DNA of 25,207 nucleotides from CAZDCZ01 sp964504155 (GCA_964504155.1 CAZDCZ010000046.1:1-25207); one strand, 5' to 3'; numbered from the stretch's first letter, positions 15,818 to 24,068 are shown. Translations and numbers: made by a program. Notes: generated by a model not told the origin, from the letters alone.

Positions 15818-16906
15818 ATGATTAAACAGATATCCGGCATTTTAAATCAAAGTAATTTCTCGAGAGATGATTTAATTATTCTTTTAAAAAGCAAAGGAGA
15901 AGCTAAAACTCTTCTTTTTAAAAAAGCAGCAGATATAAAAAAGCAATTTGTAGGCAATAAGGTTTACTATCGCGGTTTAGTTGAATTCTCGAATATCTGC
16001 AACAAAAACTGTCTGTATTGCGGGATACGAAAAGACAATAAAAATATTAAGAGATATAATATTAGCGACGATGAAATATTAGAAGCCATGAGATTTTCTC
16101 ACGACAATAAATATGGCTCAGCAGTATTACAGTCAGGAGAAATTTCTTCGCCCGTATTTACAAACAGAGTAAGTAATTTATTGAAAAAAATCAAAACTCT
16201 ATCGGATAATAAACTTGGAATAACAATATCGCTTGGAGAACAAACAGAAGATGTTTATAAAGAATGGTTCGATAATGGAGCACATAGATACTTATTACGT
16301 ATAGAAAGCTCGAATAAAGAATTGTATTATAAAATCCATCCACAAAACGAAAATCATAGTTTCGAAAAACGAATAGACTGTTTGAAATCGCTGCAAAAAA
16401 TTGGCTATCAAACAGGTACAGGAGTAATGATAGGCTTACCATTTCAAACATACGAAGATTTAGCTAACGATTTGCTTTTTATGAAAGATTTTGATATTGA
16501 TATGGTTGGGATGGGACCATACATAGAACAATCGGACACCCCACTTTATAAATACAAAGATAAACTACTGCCATTACAAGAAAGATTCGACTTAACACTA
16601 AAAATGACAGCCATATTAAGAATAATGATGAAAGATATTAATATTGCTGCTGCTACTGCTCTTCAAGCTATCGATAAAATTGGAAGAGAAAAAGCTATTA
16701 AAGTAGGAGCCAATATTATTATGCCAAATGTAACTCCGGGAATATATAGAGATAGTTATGCCCTTTACGAAAACAAACCATGTACCGACGAAAATGCTGA
16801 CGATTGTTCAAACTGTTTAGAAATGAGAATTGGCATGACAGGAGACGATATTGGATATGACGAATGGGGCGATTCTAAACATTTTTTTAATAGACGAAAT
16901 AAGTAA
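15818..16906 (+). CDS. hydE: [FeFe]-hydrogenase H-cluster maturase HydE (radical SAM)
   Basis: 362 residues from ATG 15818. A TTG at 15797 would add seven residues but overlaps a likely -7 promoter box, so the ATG is preferred. The radical-SAM cluster motif CxxxCxxC is C61-C65-C68 in FSNICNKNCLYCGIRKDNKN, and the GIRxDNKN and VLQSGE segments are HydE-specific. Near the C-terminus C322, C330 and C333 reproduce the C-x7-C-x2-C accessory cluster site known in Thermotoga maritima HydE. HydE works with HydF and HydG to build the diiron subcluster of [FeFe] hydrogenase. Those and the hydrogenase are not in this window. It implies H2 metabolism, consistent with the adjacent ferredoxin-reducing enzymes. 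Confidence 0.88.
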   Translation: MIKQISGILNQSNFSRDDLIILLKSKGEAKTLLFKKAADIKKQFVGNKVYYRGLVEFSNICNKNCLYCGIRKDNKNIKRYNISDDEILEAMRFSHDNKYGSAVLQSGEISSPVFTNRVSNLLKKIKTLSDNKLGITISLGEQTEDVYKEWFDNGAHRYLLRIESSNKELYYKIHPQNENHSFEKRIDCLKSLQKIGYQTGTGVMIGLPFQTYEDLANDLLFMKDFDIDMVGMGPYIEQSDTPLYKYKDKLLPLQERFDLTLKMTAILRIMMKDINIAAATALQAIDKIGREKAIKVGANIIMPNVTPGIYRDSYALYENKPCTDENADDCSNCLEMRIGMTGDDIGYDEWGDSKHFFNRRNK

Positions 16907-16936
16907 TTATTTTACTATATAATTCTTCCTACTAAT

Positions 16937-16969
16937 ACTCACAGGGTGACTTAAAATCACCCTGTGAGT
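16937..16969. repeat. 33-bp palindrome, copy 1 (downstream of hydE)
   Basis: Outer arms ACTCAC/GTGAGT, 3-nt steps AGG/CCT, inner arms GTGACTT/AAATCAC, one central A. It shares its outer arms with the copy inside the RAYT gene (22693-22725). It may also serve as a hairpin end for hydE transcripts. Confidence 0.8.
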
Positions 16970-16987
16970 ACACAAGATTGTTTTTGG

Positions 16988-17018
16988 TTGACATTTATTT
17001 AATAATGTTGTATATTTG
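16988..17018 (+). promoter_or_regulatory. Strong Bacteroidota promoter for candidate small RNA A
   Basis: TTG (16988-16990), exactly 20 nt, TATATTTG (17011-17018): a full consensus match with no downstream reading frame. Expected start is near 17025. Confidence 0.6.
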
Positions 17019-17024
17019 TATTGA

Positions 17025-17100
17025 AACTTGTTGGTTAAAAGTGTACCGGTTTGCTGAACCGGAAACTTCTTTTAATTAGCAGGTTTTCATCTTTTTAAAA
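17025..17100 (+). ncRNA. Candidate structured small RNA A
   Basis: Downstream of a consensus promoter, the sequence folds as a nested hairpin: GTTAAAAG (17034-17041) with CTTTTAAT (17069-17076), enclosing CCGGTT-TGCTG-AACCGG (17046-17062). No reading frame of note covers it. The promoter core (TTGACATTtATT) and the inner hairpin loop (GTTTGCT...AAC) recur in candidate B about 250 bp downstream. I do not recognise an Rfam family. The 3' end is not defined, and no classic terminator is seen. Confidence 0.35.
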
Positions 17101-17242
17101 GGCTGTGGCTTAATATTACTCTGAACATTTGTATAATTTTGATAATGTTGTCCAAAAATTTATTAAAGAAGAATTTCTTGATTTCAGATCCCAATCTTTA
17201 AGTATATTTTTCACTTTTCTGGTCATAATACATTGTTTTTGT

Positions 17243-17343
17243 TTGACATTCATTAAATTACGTTTTTTTTTGTAGAAAATAACCGATGGGTATAAAGCGA
17301 CCCTGTTTGCTAACAGGGCGTGTTTCGCTGGTTATTTTTTTTT
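17243..17343 (+). ncRNA. Candidate structured small RNA B (with its promoter) ending in an intrinsic terminator
   Basis: TTGACATTCATTAAA (from 17243) mirrors the promoter start of candidate A, although the -7 box is degraded to TTTTTTTG. The following sequence folds as a three-part stem: AAAATAACC (17276-17284) with GGTTATTTT (17330-17338), GCGA with TCGC, and the inner hairpin CCCTGTT-TGCT-AACAGGG (17301-17318). It ends in nine T residues. The whole unit could be a small RNA, or simply a terminator. Position upstream of tracrRNA and cas9 is suggestive but not proof of a link to CRISPR. Confidence 0.35.
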
Positions 17344-17395
17344 ATTTTATCATAATTAAAATGCTTTTTATTACCAATATGGTGTAGCTTACTTA

Positions 17396-17437
17396 AATTG
17401 AAGGCTTCGCTGTAAGCGAAACTTTCAATAATAAAGA
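17396..17437. repeat. Left 42-bp direct repeat containing a 33-bp palindrome
   Basis: The palindrome proper is 17397-17429: outer arms ATTGAA/TTCAAT, inner arms TTCGCT/AGCGAA, then AATAAAGA follows. It matches 24467-24508 at 41 of 42 positions. It lies just beyond the tracrRNA terminator, at the left edge of the tracrRNA-cas block. Confidence 0.85.
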
Positions 17438-17445
17438 TTAAAGAA

Positions 17446-17522
17446 AAGAAAAAGACGAGATGTTAGTCCCGTCTTAAATGTTTTCACAACGGAATAATCC
17501 TTATTGTGAATTGCTTCATTTT
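17446..17522 (-). ncRNA. tracrRNA of the type II-C CRISPR-Cas system
   Basis: Read on the minus strand, the RNA begins with the anti-repeat ACAAAATG-AAGCAATTCACAA. This is complementary to the first 23 nt of the CRISPR repeat (read GTTGTGAATTGCTTTCATTTTGT), with one bulged repeat nucleotide, giving about 21 pairs. It continues TAAGGATTATTCCGTTGTGA, the nexus-like hairpin typical of Bacteroidota tracrRNAs, and AAAACATTT. It ends in a terminator stem AAGACGGG/CTCGTCTT (17452-17475) with a T-rich tail. A TTG-N20-TAATTTAG promoter sits so that transcription should start at about 17522, exactly at the anti-repeat. It guides crRNA processing with RNase III and is essential for Cas9 loading. It is divergent from cas9. 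Confidence 0.85.
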
Positions 17523-17528
17523 GTGCCA

Positions 17529-17559
17529 CTAAATTAATATATTATTTTCTATTCAACAA
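17529..17559 (-). promoter_or_regulatory. tracrRNA promoter
   Basis: Minus strand TTG (17559-17557), exactly 20 nt, TAATTTAG (17536-17529), one mismatch to TAnnTTTG. The predicted start about 7 nt on coincides with the anti-repeat. Confidence 0.55.
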
Positions 17560-17719
17560 ATTTTTTATACTTTTATAATAAGCTTAAGAAACAAAATACT
17601 TGAAACTTCATGCACTAATATGCACAGCTACTTACCAGCAAATAGCTAAAGTGACTGATTATAATATTGATGTTCCACTGTTTTAATAGGTTTAAAACAA
17701 AAAACAAAGTATCAATTCT

Positions 17720-17743
17720 AACTAACAATAACATACGTTAGTT
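17720..17743. promoter_or_regulatory. Inverted repeat just upstream of cas9
   Basis: AACTAAC (17720-17726) and GTTAGTT (17737-17743), with a 10-nt spacer, end 16 nt before the cas9 start. It could be an operator or a leader hairpin limiting ribosome access. The cas9 promoter itself is not clear; TAGGTTTA near 17687 is a weak candidate. Confidence 0.35.
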
Positions 17744-17759
17744 GTTAAATAATAATAAA

Positions 17760-20700
17760 ATGAAGAAAATATTAGGATTAGATTTGGGAACCAACAGCAT
17801 TGGATGGGCACTAGTACAAAGAGACTTTAAAAATAAAATAGATAATACTCTAGGAACAGGACAAATACTTGGCATGGGCAGTAGAATTATTCCAATGAGT
17901 CAAGATGTGTTAGATAAATTTGGACAAGGGCAAAGTCATTCACAAACATCAGAACGCACTGATTATAGAGGAGTAAGAAGATTAAGACAAAGGCATCTTT
18001 TACGACGAGAACGATTGCATAGAATTTTAAATATACTTAACGCTCTACCGGAACATTATGCCAATAAAATTGATTTTGAAAACAAAAAAGGTCAATTTAT
18101 TGATAATATTGAAGTAAAGTTGAATTACAGAGAAGTTGAACCAAAAAAGTTTGAGTTTATTTTTAAAGATTCTTTTAACGAAATGGTAAAAGAATTTAAA
18201 AAAAACGGACAAGAAACAAAAATAGCTTACGATTGGACAATATATTATTTAAGAAAAAAAGCACTTACTAAAAAGATTTCAATACAAGAATTGGCTTGGA
18301 TTCTACTTAATTTTAATCAAAAACGTGGATATTATCAATTACGTGGCGAAGAAACAGAAGAAGACAAAACTAAATTAATTGAATTTCATGCTTTAAAAGT
18401 TGTAAATGTAACTGCAGAAGAACCAAATTACAAAAATGAAATTTGGTATAATGTAGATTTAGAAAATGGTTGGATTTACAAAAGAAAAAGTAAAAACCCT
18501 ATAAATAATTGGGTTGGCAAAATTAAAGAGTTTCTTGTAACAACAACTCTAAACGAAGACGGAACCGTTAAAACAGATAATGATGGTGTTGAAAAAAGAA
18601 GTTTTAAAGCTGTAAATTCGGAAGAAGATTGGATTGCTATTAAGAAAAGTACAGAAGAAAAAATCGAAAAAAGTAAGCAATTTGTTGGAACATACATTTT
18701 TGACACCTTATTAATAAACCCATCGCAAAAAATTAATGGAAAACTTGTAAGAACCATTGAACGCCATTTTTATAAAGATGAATTGATAGCAATTCTTGAA
18801 AAACAAAAAGAATTTCACAAAGAATTAAATAATAGTACTTTATTAGAACAATGCGCAGACGAATTGTATTCAAATAATTATGCACAACAAAATATTCTTA
18901 AGCAAAAAGATTTCACACATTTATTTGTAAACGATATTATCTTTTATCAGCGACCACTAAAATCAAAGAAATCGCTGATTGATGGCTGTAAATACGAAAA
19001 TAGGTCTTTTAAAAATAATGAGGGTCAAATTATCACTAAAGCTATTAAAGTAATACCCAAAAGCCATCCGCTTTATCAAGAGTTTAGGTTATGGCAATTT
19101 GTTGAGAATATCAGAATTTACGAAAAGAAAAAGCTAATTGGAAACAAGCTTTACACTGATTATGATGTAACATCAGAATATTTACCAACAATTGATGCAA
19201 AAGTTAAATTATTTGAGTTTTTCAACGATAAAGCAAAAATAAATCAGAAACAATTTTTAGCTAATTATAAAGATAAGTTTGGGAAAAAACTTACAGATGA
19301 TAAATTTCGTTGGAATTATGTTGAAGATAAAGAATATCCCTTAAACGAAACAAGGGCTTTGTTTATTTCAAAATTTAATAAACATAAAAATTTTGACTGG
19401 AAAACATATCTTACACAAGAAAACGAAATCAAGCTCTGGCATTTGCTTTATTCAATATCCGACAAAAAAGAAATTGAACGAGCTTTAGATAACGAAAATT
19501 CAAAATTAAACTTATCATTAGAAATTCGTCAAGAATTTAAAAAAATTAAACCTTTTGTAAATGAATATGGTGCATATTCCGAAAAAGCAATAAAAAAATT
19601 ATTGCCACTTATGAGAATGGGGAAGTATTGGTCTTATGAGCTTATTGATGAAAATACAAAAGACAGAATACAAAAAATAATTAATGGAGAATTTGATGAA
19701 AAAATTAAAAACAGAGTACGAGAAAAAACAATTAATTTACAAACAGAAAACGATTTTGGAGCATTACCTCTTTGGTTAACATCTTATATAATTTATGACA
19801 GACATTCGGAAGCAGGAGAAATTTTGCAGTGGAAAACACCAAATCAATTAGAAGAATATATAAAAGAATTTAAGCAACACAGTTTGCGTAATCCTATAGT
19901 GGAACAAGTTGTTGTTGAGACTTTACGAGTTGTTAAAGATATTTGGCAATATTATGGCGATGGCAAAGAAAAATTCTTTGACGAAATTCACGTTGAGTTG
20001 GGGCGAGATATGAAAAACCCTAAAAATATACGTGAAAAAATGACCAAAAGCATTACAAAAAACCAAAATACGAATCAAAGAATACGAGTTTTATTACGTG
20101 AGTTTAAAAATCAAAATATTGAAGGTGTAATTCCTGAATCACCTAATCAACAAGAAAAATTACGAATTTTCGAAGATGATATTTTAGCTCGTTTTTCGGA
20201 GAAAGAACTTGATAAAGAAGAGCAAGATGGTATTAAAATAGCAAAAGTCGTTAAATCTTTAGAACCTACAAATCGCGAAATTGAAAAATATAAACTTTGG
20301 CTAGAACAAAAATACCGTTCACCATATACTGGTCAGATAATACCATTGAGTAAATTATTTACTACCAATTACGAAATAGAACATATTTTGCCGCAAGCAC
20401 GATATTTTGATAATTCGCTTGGGAATAAAATTATATGCGAATCGGAAGTTAATCGTTTTAAAGATAGGCAAACTGCTTACGAAATGATTAGTAAAAATCC
20501 GGGAAGAGTAATAGAACTAGGGCAAGGTAATAAAGTTTCATTATTAAAATTAGATGATTATCAAGATTTTATTTCAAAAAATTTTGAAACAGGAAGCAAA
20601 AAGCAAAAAATCCTTTTAAGCGAAGATATTCCTGAAAATTTTATCTCTCGACAGCTAAACGATACTAGGTATATAAGCAAACTTGTAAAAGGATTATTAA

Positions 20701-22364
20701 GTAATATTGTTCGCGAAAATGATGAACAAGAGGCAACATCTAAAAATATAATTTCGGTTACAGGCAGCGTTACAACTGTTCTTAAAAACGACTGGGGCTT
20801 AAACGACAAATGGAACGAAATTGTAGAACCGCGTTTTAAAAGAATGAACGAAATTACAAATTCTAACGATTTTGGTTATTTCGATAAAGAAAAAGGCTTT
20901 TTTAGAACAAATGTTCCAATGGAACTAAAAATGAATTTCAACAAAAAACGTATAGACCACCGCCATCACGCAATGGATGCTTTAGTTGTTGCATTGGCAA
21001 CAAGAAATCATGTTGGGTATTTGAGTAATCAACATGCCAAATCGGATAACAAACGTTATGATTTACGAAATAAGCTTAGAAGAATTGAAGAAAACACTTA
21101 CAATGGAAAAATATTCAAAAATGCCAAAGAATTTTTAATGCCTTGGTCCAAGTTTTCTACTGAAGCAAAAAAATCATTAGAAAATATTGTTGTTAGTTTT
21201 AAACAAAATTTACGTGTAATAAATAAGGCAAACAATAAATATCAAATTTGGAAAACCGAAAATGGTCAACTAAAACGTGGGTTTGAAACACAAAAGGGAA
21301 CAAATTGGGCTATACGTAAGCCAATGCATAAAGAAACTGTTTATGCAAAAGTAAATTTACGATACGAAAAATATGTTGCAGTAAATGTTGCAATTGATGG
21401 CTTTATAAATAGAAAGTTTGTTTTTGTTGATAAACTTATAAGTAAAAAAATAAAAGAACTAAAGCAAAATGATTATGATGCTAAAATGATTAAAAAATAT
21501 TTTAAGGAAAATAAATTTAATGATAATAAACTGAAAACAGTAAATGTTTATTATCAAGATAATAATTATTCGGCTGTCAGAAAAAATGTTAACGAAAATT
21601 TTAAATCGAAACAATGGATTAAAGAATCGGTAACAGATACCGGGATTCAAAAAATTCTTATTAATCATCTTGAAAAATATAATGAGATTGATGATAACGA
21701 AAAACAAAAAGAAAGACCAGATTTGGCTTTTTCTGAAGAAGGCTTAGCCGAAATGAATAAAAACATTCTAGAATTAAATGGAGGAAAGAAACATCATCCA
21801 ATTTATAAAGCCAGAGTTTACGAAACTTTAGGTAATAAATTTGCAGTAGGATACACCGGAAATAAAAAAGATAAATATGTTGAAGCTGCTAAAGGAACGA
21901 ATCTATATTTTGCAATATATAAAGGAGAAAACAAACAAGGCAAAATAGTACGACAATATGATACTATTCCTTTTAATATTGTTGTTGAAAGACAAAAACA
22001 AGGCGAAAGTCCTGTCCCTGAAAAGTTTTTCGATAAAAATGATATGGAATATAGCTTGCTATTTTACTTGTCGCCAAACGATTTAGTTTACATTCCTAAC
22101 GAAGAAGAACAAGATGATATTAAAAATATTGATTTTAATAATTTGAGTGGGAAACAGAAAAGTAGATTGTATAAAATGGTAAGTAGTTCTGGGAAACAAT
22201 GTTTTTTTGTAAGCAATAATGTTGCAACAACAATTCAAAATAAAAAAGAGTTTGGACCTTTAAATAAGGAAGAAAAAGATATTTATGAAAATATGATTAA
22301 AGAGAAATGCTTCAAACTAAAAATTGATCGCTTAGGGCAGATAGTAAAAGTTGGAGAATATTAA
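17760..22364 (+). CDS. cas9: CRISPR-associated endonuclease Cas9, type II-C
   Basis: 1534 residues from ATG 17760. An upstream TTG at 17742 falls in an inverted repeat and is disfavoured. All catalytic residues are present: RuvC-I D8 in ILGLDLGTNSIGWAL; bridge helix about 68-95 (RGVRRLRQRHLLRRERLHRI); RuvC-II E746 in IHVELGRDMK; HNH H875, N889 and N898 in YEIEHILPQARYFDNSLGN and the following segment, with the same 14/9 spacing as S. pyogenes H840/N854/N863; RuvC-III H1070 and D1073 in DHRHHAMDALVVAL. The residue before the HNH histidine is Glu rather than Asp. About 350-450 C-terminal residues form the PAM-interacting region. The protein is at the long end for II-C, as in other Bacteroidota. 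It uses the tracrRNA encoded divergently and the array downstream. Confidence 0.97.
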   Translation: MKKILGLDLGTNSIGWALVQRDFKNKIDNTLGTGQILGMGSRIIPMSQDVLDKFGQGQSHSQTSERTDYRGVRRLRQRHLLRRERLHRILNILNALPEHYANKIDFENKKGQFIDNIEVKLNYREVEPKKFEFIFKDSFNEMVKEFKKNGQETKIAYDWTIYYLRKKALTKKISIQELAWILLNFNQKRGYYQLRGEETEEDKTKLIEFHALKVVNVTAEEPNYKNEIWYNVDLENGWIYKRKSKNPINNWVGKIKEFLVTTTLNEDGTVKTDNDGVEKRSFKAVNSEEDWIAIKKSTEEKIEKSKQFVGTYIFDTLLINPSQKINGKLVRTIERHFYKDELIAILEKQKEFHKELNNSTLLEQCADELYSNNYAQQNILKQKDFTHLFVNDIIFYQRPLKSKKSLIDGCKYENRSFKNNEGQIITKAIKVIPKSHPLYQEFRLWQFVENIRIYEKKKLIGNKLYTDYDVTSEYLPTIDAKVKLFEFFNDKAKINQKQFLANYKDKFGKKLTDDKFRWNYVEDKEYPLNETRALFISKFNKHKNFDWKTYLTQENEIKLWHLLYSISDKKEIERALDNENSKLNLSLEIRQEFKKIKPFVNEYGAYSEKAIKKLLPLMRMGKYWSYELIDENTKDRIQKIINGEFDEKIKNRVREKTINLQTENDFGALPLWLTSYIIYDRHSEAGEILQWKTPNQLEEYIKEFKQHSLRNPIVEQVVVETLRVVKDIWQYYGDGKEKFFDEIHVELGRDMKNPKNIREKMTKSITKNQNTNQRIRVLLREFKNQNIEGVIPESPNQQEKLRIFEDDILARFSEKELDKEEQDGIKIAKVVKSLEPTNREIEKYKLWLEQKYRSPYTGQIIPLSKLFTTNYEIEHILPQARYFDNSLGNKIICESEVNRFKDRQTAYEMISKNPGRVIELGQGNKVSLLKLDDYQDFISKNFETGSKKQKILLSEDIPENFISRQLNDTRYISKLVKGLLSNIVRENDEQEATSKNIISVTGSVTTVLKNDWGLNDKWNEIVEPRFKRMNEITNSNDFGYFDKEKGFFRTNVPMELKMNFNKKRIDHRHHAMDALVVALATRNHVGYLSNQHAKSDNKRYDLRNKLRRIEENTYNGKIFKNAKEFLMPWSKFSTEAKKSLENIVVSFKQNLRVINKANNKYQIWKTENGQLKRGFETQKGTNWAIRKPMHKETVYAKVNLRYEKYVAVNVAIDGFINRKFVFVDKLISKKIKELKQNDYDAKMIKKYFKENKFNDNKLKTVNVYYQDNNYSAVRKNVNENFKSKQWIKESVTDTGIQKILINHLEKYNEIDDNEKQKERPDLAFSEEGLAEMNKNILELNGGKKHHPIYKARVYETLGNKFAVGYTGNKKDKYVEAAKGTNLYFAIYKGENKQGKIVRQYDTIPFNIVVERQKQGESPVPEKFFDKNDMEYSLLFYLSPNDLVYIPNEEEQDDIKNIDFNNLSGKQKSRLYKMVSSSGKQCFFVSNNVATTIQNKKEFGPLNKEEKDIYENMIKEKCFKLKIDRLGQIVKVGEY

Positions 22365-22394
22365 ATAAACACAAAGCAAAGCCTTTGTATAGAT

Positions 22395-22427
22395 AGTGGA
22401 AGTGCGACTTAAAGTCGCGCCCCCACT
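22395..22427. repeat. 33-bp palindrome, copy 2 (between cas9 and the RAYT gene)
   Basis: Outer arms AGTGG/CCACT, inner arms GCGACTT/AAGTCGC around a central A. Its 18-bp core AGTGCGACTTAAAGTCGC is identical to the complement of the core of the cas1 copy (23486-23518). Confidence 0.8.
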
Positions 22428-22485
22428 ACTAAAATAAAAGTAATGGTTTCATTTTAAGCAAAGTCATCGATATAAAATAGAACTT

Positions 22486-23094
22486 ATGCAATTCGAAAAA
22501 GGCTATATATACCATATTTATAATCAAGGAAATAATCGGCAAAAGATTTTCTTTAAACGTGCAAACTATTTATTTTTTCTTGAGAAAATAAGAACTCACA
22601 TTTTACCTTACGGTGATGTTTTGGCTTGGTGCCTAATGCCAAATCATTTTCATTTAATGGTTTATGTTAAGGATGTTGAGCTAGCAATTAATACTCACGG
22701 GGTGACTAAAAGTCACCCCGTGAGTACCATAAAATTACGAACAATTAATCAATCTATTGCTATAATGTTACGTTCATACACAAGAGCAATAAATAAGCAA
22801 AATAATTTTTCAGGTGCTTTATTCAGAGAAGCAACTAAAGCAGAATGCATAAACTGTACAAATGGTATTACACCATCGTTTATCTGCAAAAAAAGAAGTA
22901 CAAAAATCACTATTAAAGAAGCTAAAAAACAATATCCGCAAGTATGTTTTAATTATATACATCAAAATCCTGTTAAAGCACGATTAGTAAAAAATGCTGT
23001 CGATTGGGAATTTTCTTCGGCAATAGACTATGCCGGATTAAGAAATGGGGAATTAATAAACAAAAAGCTTGCTAACGAATATGTAATTATTTAA
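22486..23094 (+). CDS. REP-associated tyrosine transposase (RAYT, Y1/IS200-like) inside the cas operon
   Basis: 202 residues. The HUH motif is H54-F55-H56 in CLMPNHFHLMVY, and the catalytic tyrosine is probably Y98 in MLRSYTRAINKQNNFSGALF. NQGNNRQKIFF near the start and the NYIHQNPVKARLV segment near the end are RAYT hallmarks. RAYT enzymes cut single-stranded DNA at REP palindromes and are thought to spread them. Codons 70-80 are a 33-bp palindrome inserted in phase. Removing them joins ELAIN to TIKLRTINQ, giving a normal length of 191. It follows cas9 by 121 nt and precedes cas1 by 7 nt, so it is probably co-transcribed with cas1. All key residues remain, so it may be active. Its position in a cas operon is unusual. 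Confidence 0.9.
   Translation: MQFEKGYIYHIYNQGNNRQKIFFKRANYLFFLEKIRTHILPYGDVLAWCLMPNHFHLMVYVKDVELAINTHGVTKSHPVSTIKLRTINQSIAIMLRSYTRAINKQNNFSGALFREATKAECINCTNGITPSFICKKRSTKITIKEAKKQYPQVCFNYIHQNPVKARLVKNAVDWEFSSAIDYAGLRNGELINKKLANEYVII
22693..22725. repeat. 33-bp palindrome, copy 3 (inside the RAYT gene)
   Basis: Outer arms ACTCAC/GTGAGT, steps GGG/CCC, inner arms GTGACTA/AAGTCAC. It occupies codons 70-80 of the RAYT gene exactly, starting at codon position 1, and encodes THGVTKSHPVS. Confidence 0.85.
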
Positions 23095-23101
23095 ATACTA
23101 G

Positions 23102-24058
23102 ATGATAAAACGTACACTATATTTCGGAAACAATGCTTATTTGCACACAAAAGATAAGCAATTAGTTATTGATTTTGCCGATAAAGAAAAACTCTCGGTT
23201 AAAGTACCTATTGAAGATATTGGTGTAGTTATACTTGATGCTTCACGCTTAACTATATCGCAAACACTTATTACGCGTTTATTAAACAATAATGTAGCAC
23301 TCATTACTTGCGACGAGCGACATATGCCACAAGGCTTAATGCTTAATCTCGATGGAAATACCATACAGCAAGAAAGATTTGCTTGTCAGGTAAAAGCCAG
23401 TTTGCCTTTAAAAAAACAACTTTGGCAACAAACCATTAAAGCAAAAATTGCTAACCAACGGGCTTTGTTGTTAAAAATTTCTGAAATTCGGGAAGCGACT
23501 TTAAGTCGCACTCCGAATAATGGAGAACTAAAAAATATGCAATATTGGCAAAACTCTGTACGTTCGGGCGACCCCGACAACTACGAGGCTCGTGCTGCTG
23601 CTTTTTATTGGAAGACTATTTTTTCTGATATTATAACAGAGTTTAAACGTGGACGTTTCGAGTCAGATCCGAATAATTTACTTAATTATGCCTATGCTAT
23701 ATTAAGAGCTGTTACAGCACGTTCTTTAGTGGCATCGGGTCTTATGCCTACTTTGGGTATTCATCATCACAATAAATATAATGCTTATGCTTTAGCCGAC
23801 GATATTATGGAACCTTACCGCCCTTATGTTGATGAATTGGTAAGAGATTTAGTAGAAAAGTATTATACCCCTGAATGGGACAAAGACGGCTTTGAACTAA
23901 GACCCGAAATAAAAAAAGAGCTTTTACAAATACCTGTAATAGATGTAATTATTGATGAAGAAAAAAGTCCGCTAATGATTGCTATGCAAAGAACAACAAC
24001 AAGTTTATTTCAATGTTATGCAGGTAATAGTCGGAAAATTTTGTATCCTATTATATAA
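23102..24058 (+). CDS. cas1: CRISPR-associated integrase Cas1, type II-C, with an 11-codon palindromic insert
   Basis: 318 residues, starting MIKRTLYFGN as in II-C Cas1 proteins. The metal-binding residues are recognisable: E162 in GDPDNYEARAAAFYW, the histidine cluster H221-H223 in GLMPTLGIHHHNKYNAYALA, and D233-D234/E237 in ADDIMEPYRPYVDE. With Cas2 it integrates new spacers. Codons 129-139 (IREATLSRTPN) are exactly a 33-bp palindrome in phase. Without it LLLKISE would run into NGELKNMQYW, giving 307 residues. The insert lies in the helical linker region shortly before E162, so activity may be kept, but this is untested. It begins 7 nt after the RAYT stop. Confidence 0.95.
   Translation: MIKRTLYFGNNAYLHTKDKQLVIDFADKEKLSVKVPIEDIGVVILDASRLTISQTLITRLLNNNVALITCDERHMPQGLMLNLDGNTIQQERFACQVKASLPLKKQLWQQTIKAKIANQRALLLKISEIREATLSRTPNNGELKNMQYWQNSVRSGDPDNYEARAAAFYWKTIFSDIITEFKRGRFESDPNNLLNYAYAILRAVTARSLVASGLMPTLGIHHHNKYNAYALADDIMEPYRPYVDELVRDLVEKYYTPEWDKDGFELRPEIKKELLQIPVIDVIIDEEKSPLMIAMQRTTTSLFQCYAGNSRKILYPII
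23486..23518. repeat. 33-bp palindrome, copy 4 (inside cas1)
   Basis: Outer arms ATTCGG/CCGAAT, mismatched steps GAA/ACT, inner arms GCGACTT/AAGTCGC, central T. It occupies codons 129-139 of cas1 in phase, with no stop in the coding frame. Confidence 0.85.
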
Positions 24059-24068
24059 ATAAAAGAAA

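Noticed and set aside
17742..17759. TTG start giving a 1540-residue Cas9
   Set aside because: It lies in an inverted repeat; the ATG at 17760 gives the canonical MKKILGLDLGTNS start.
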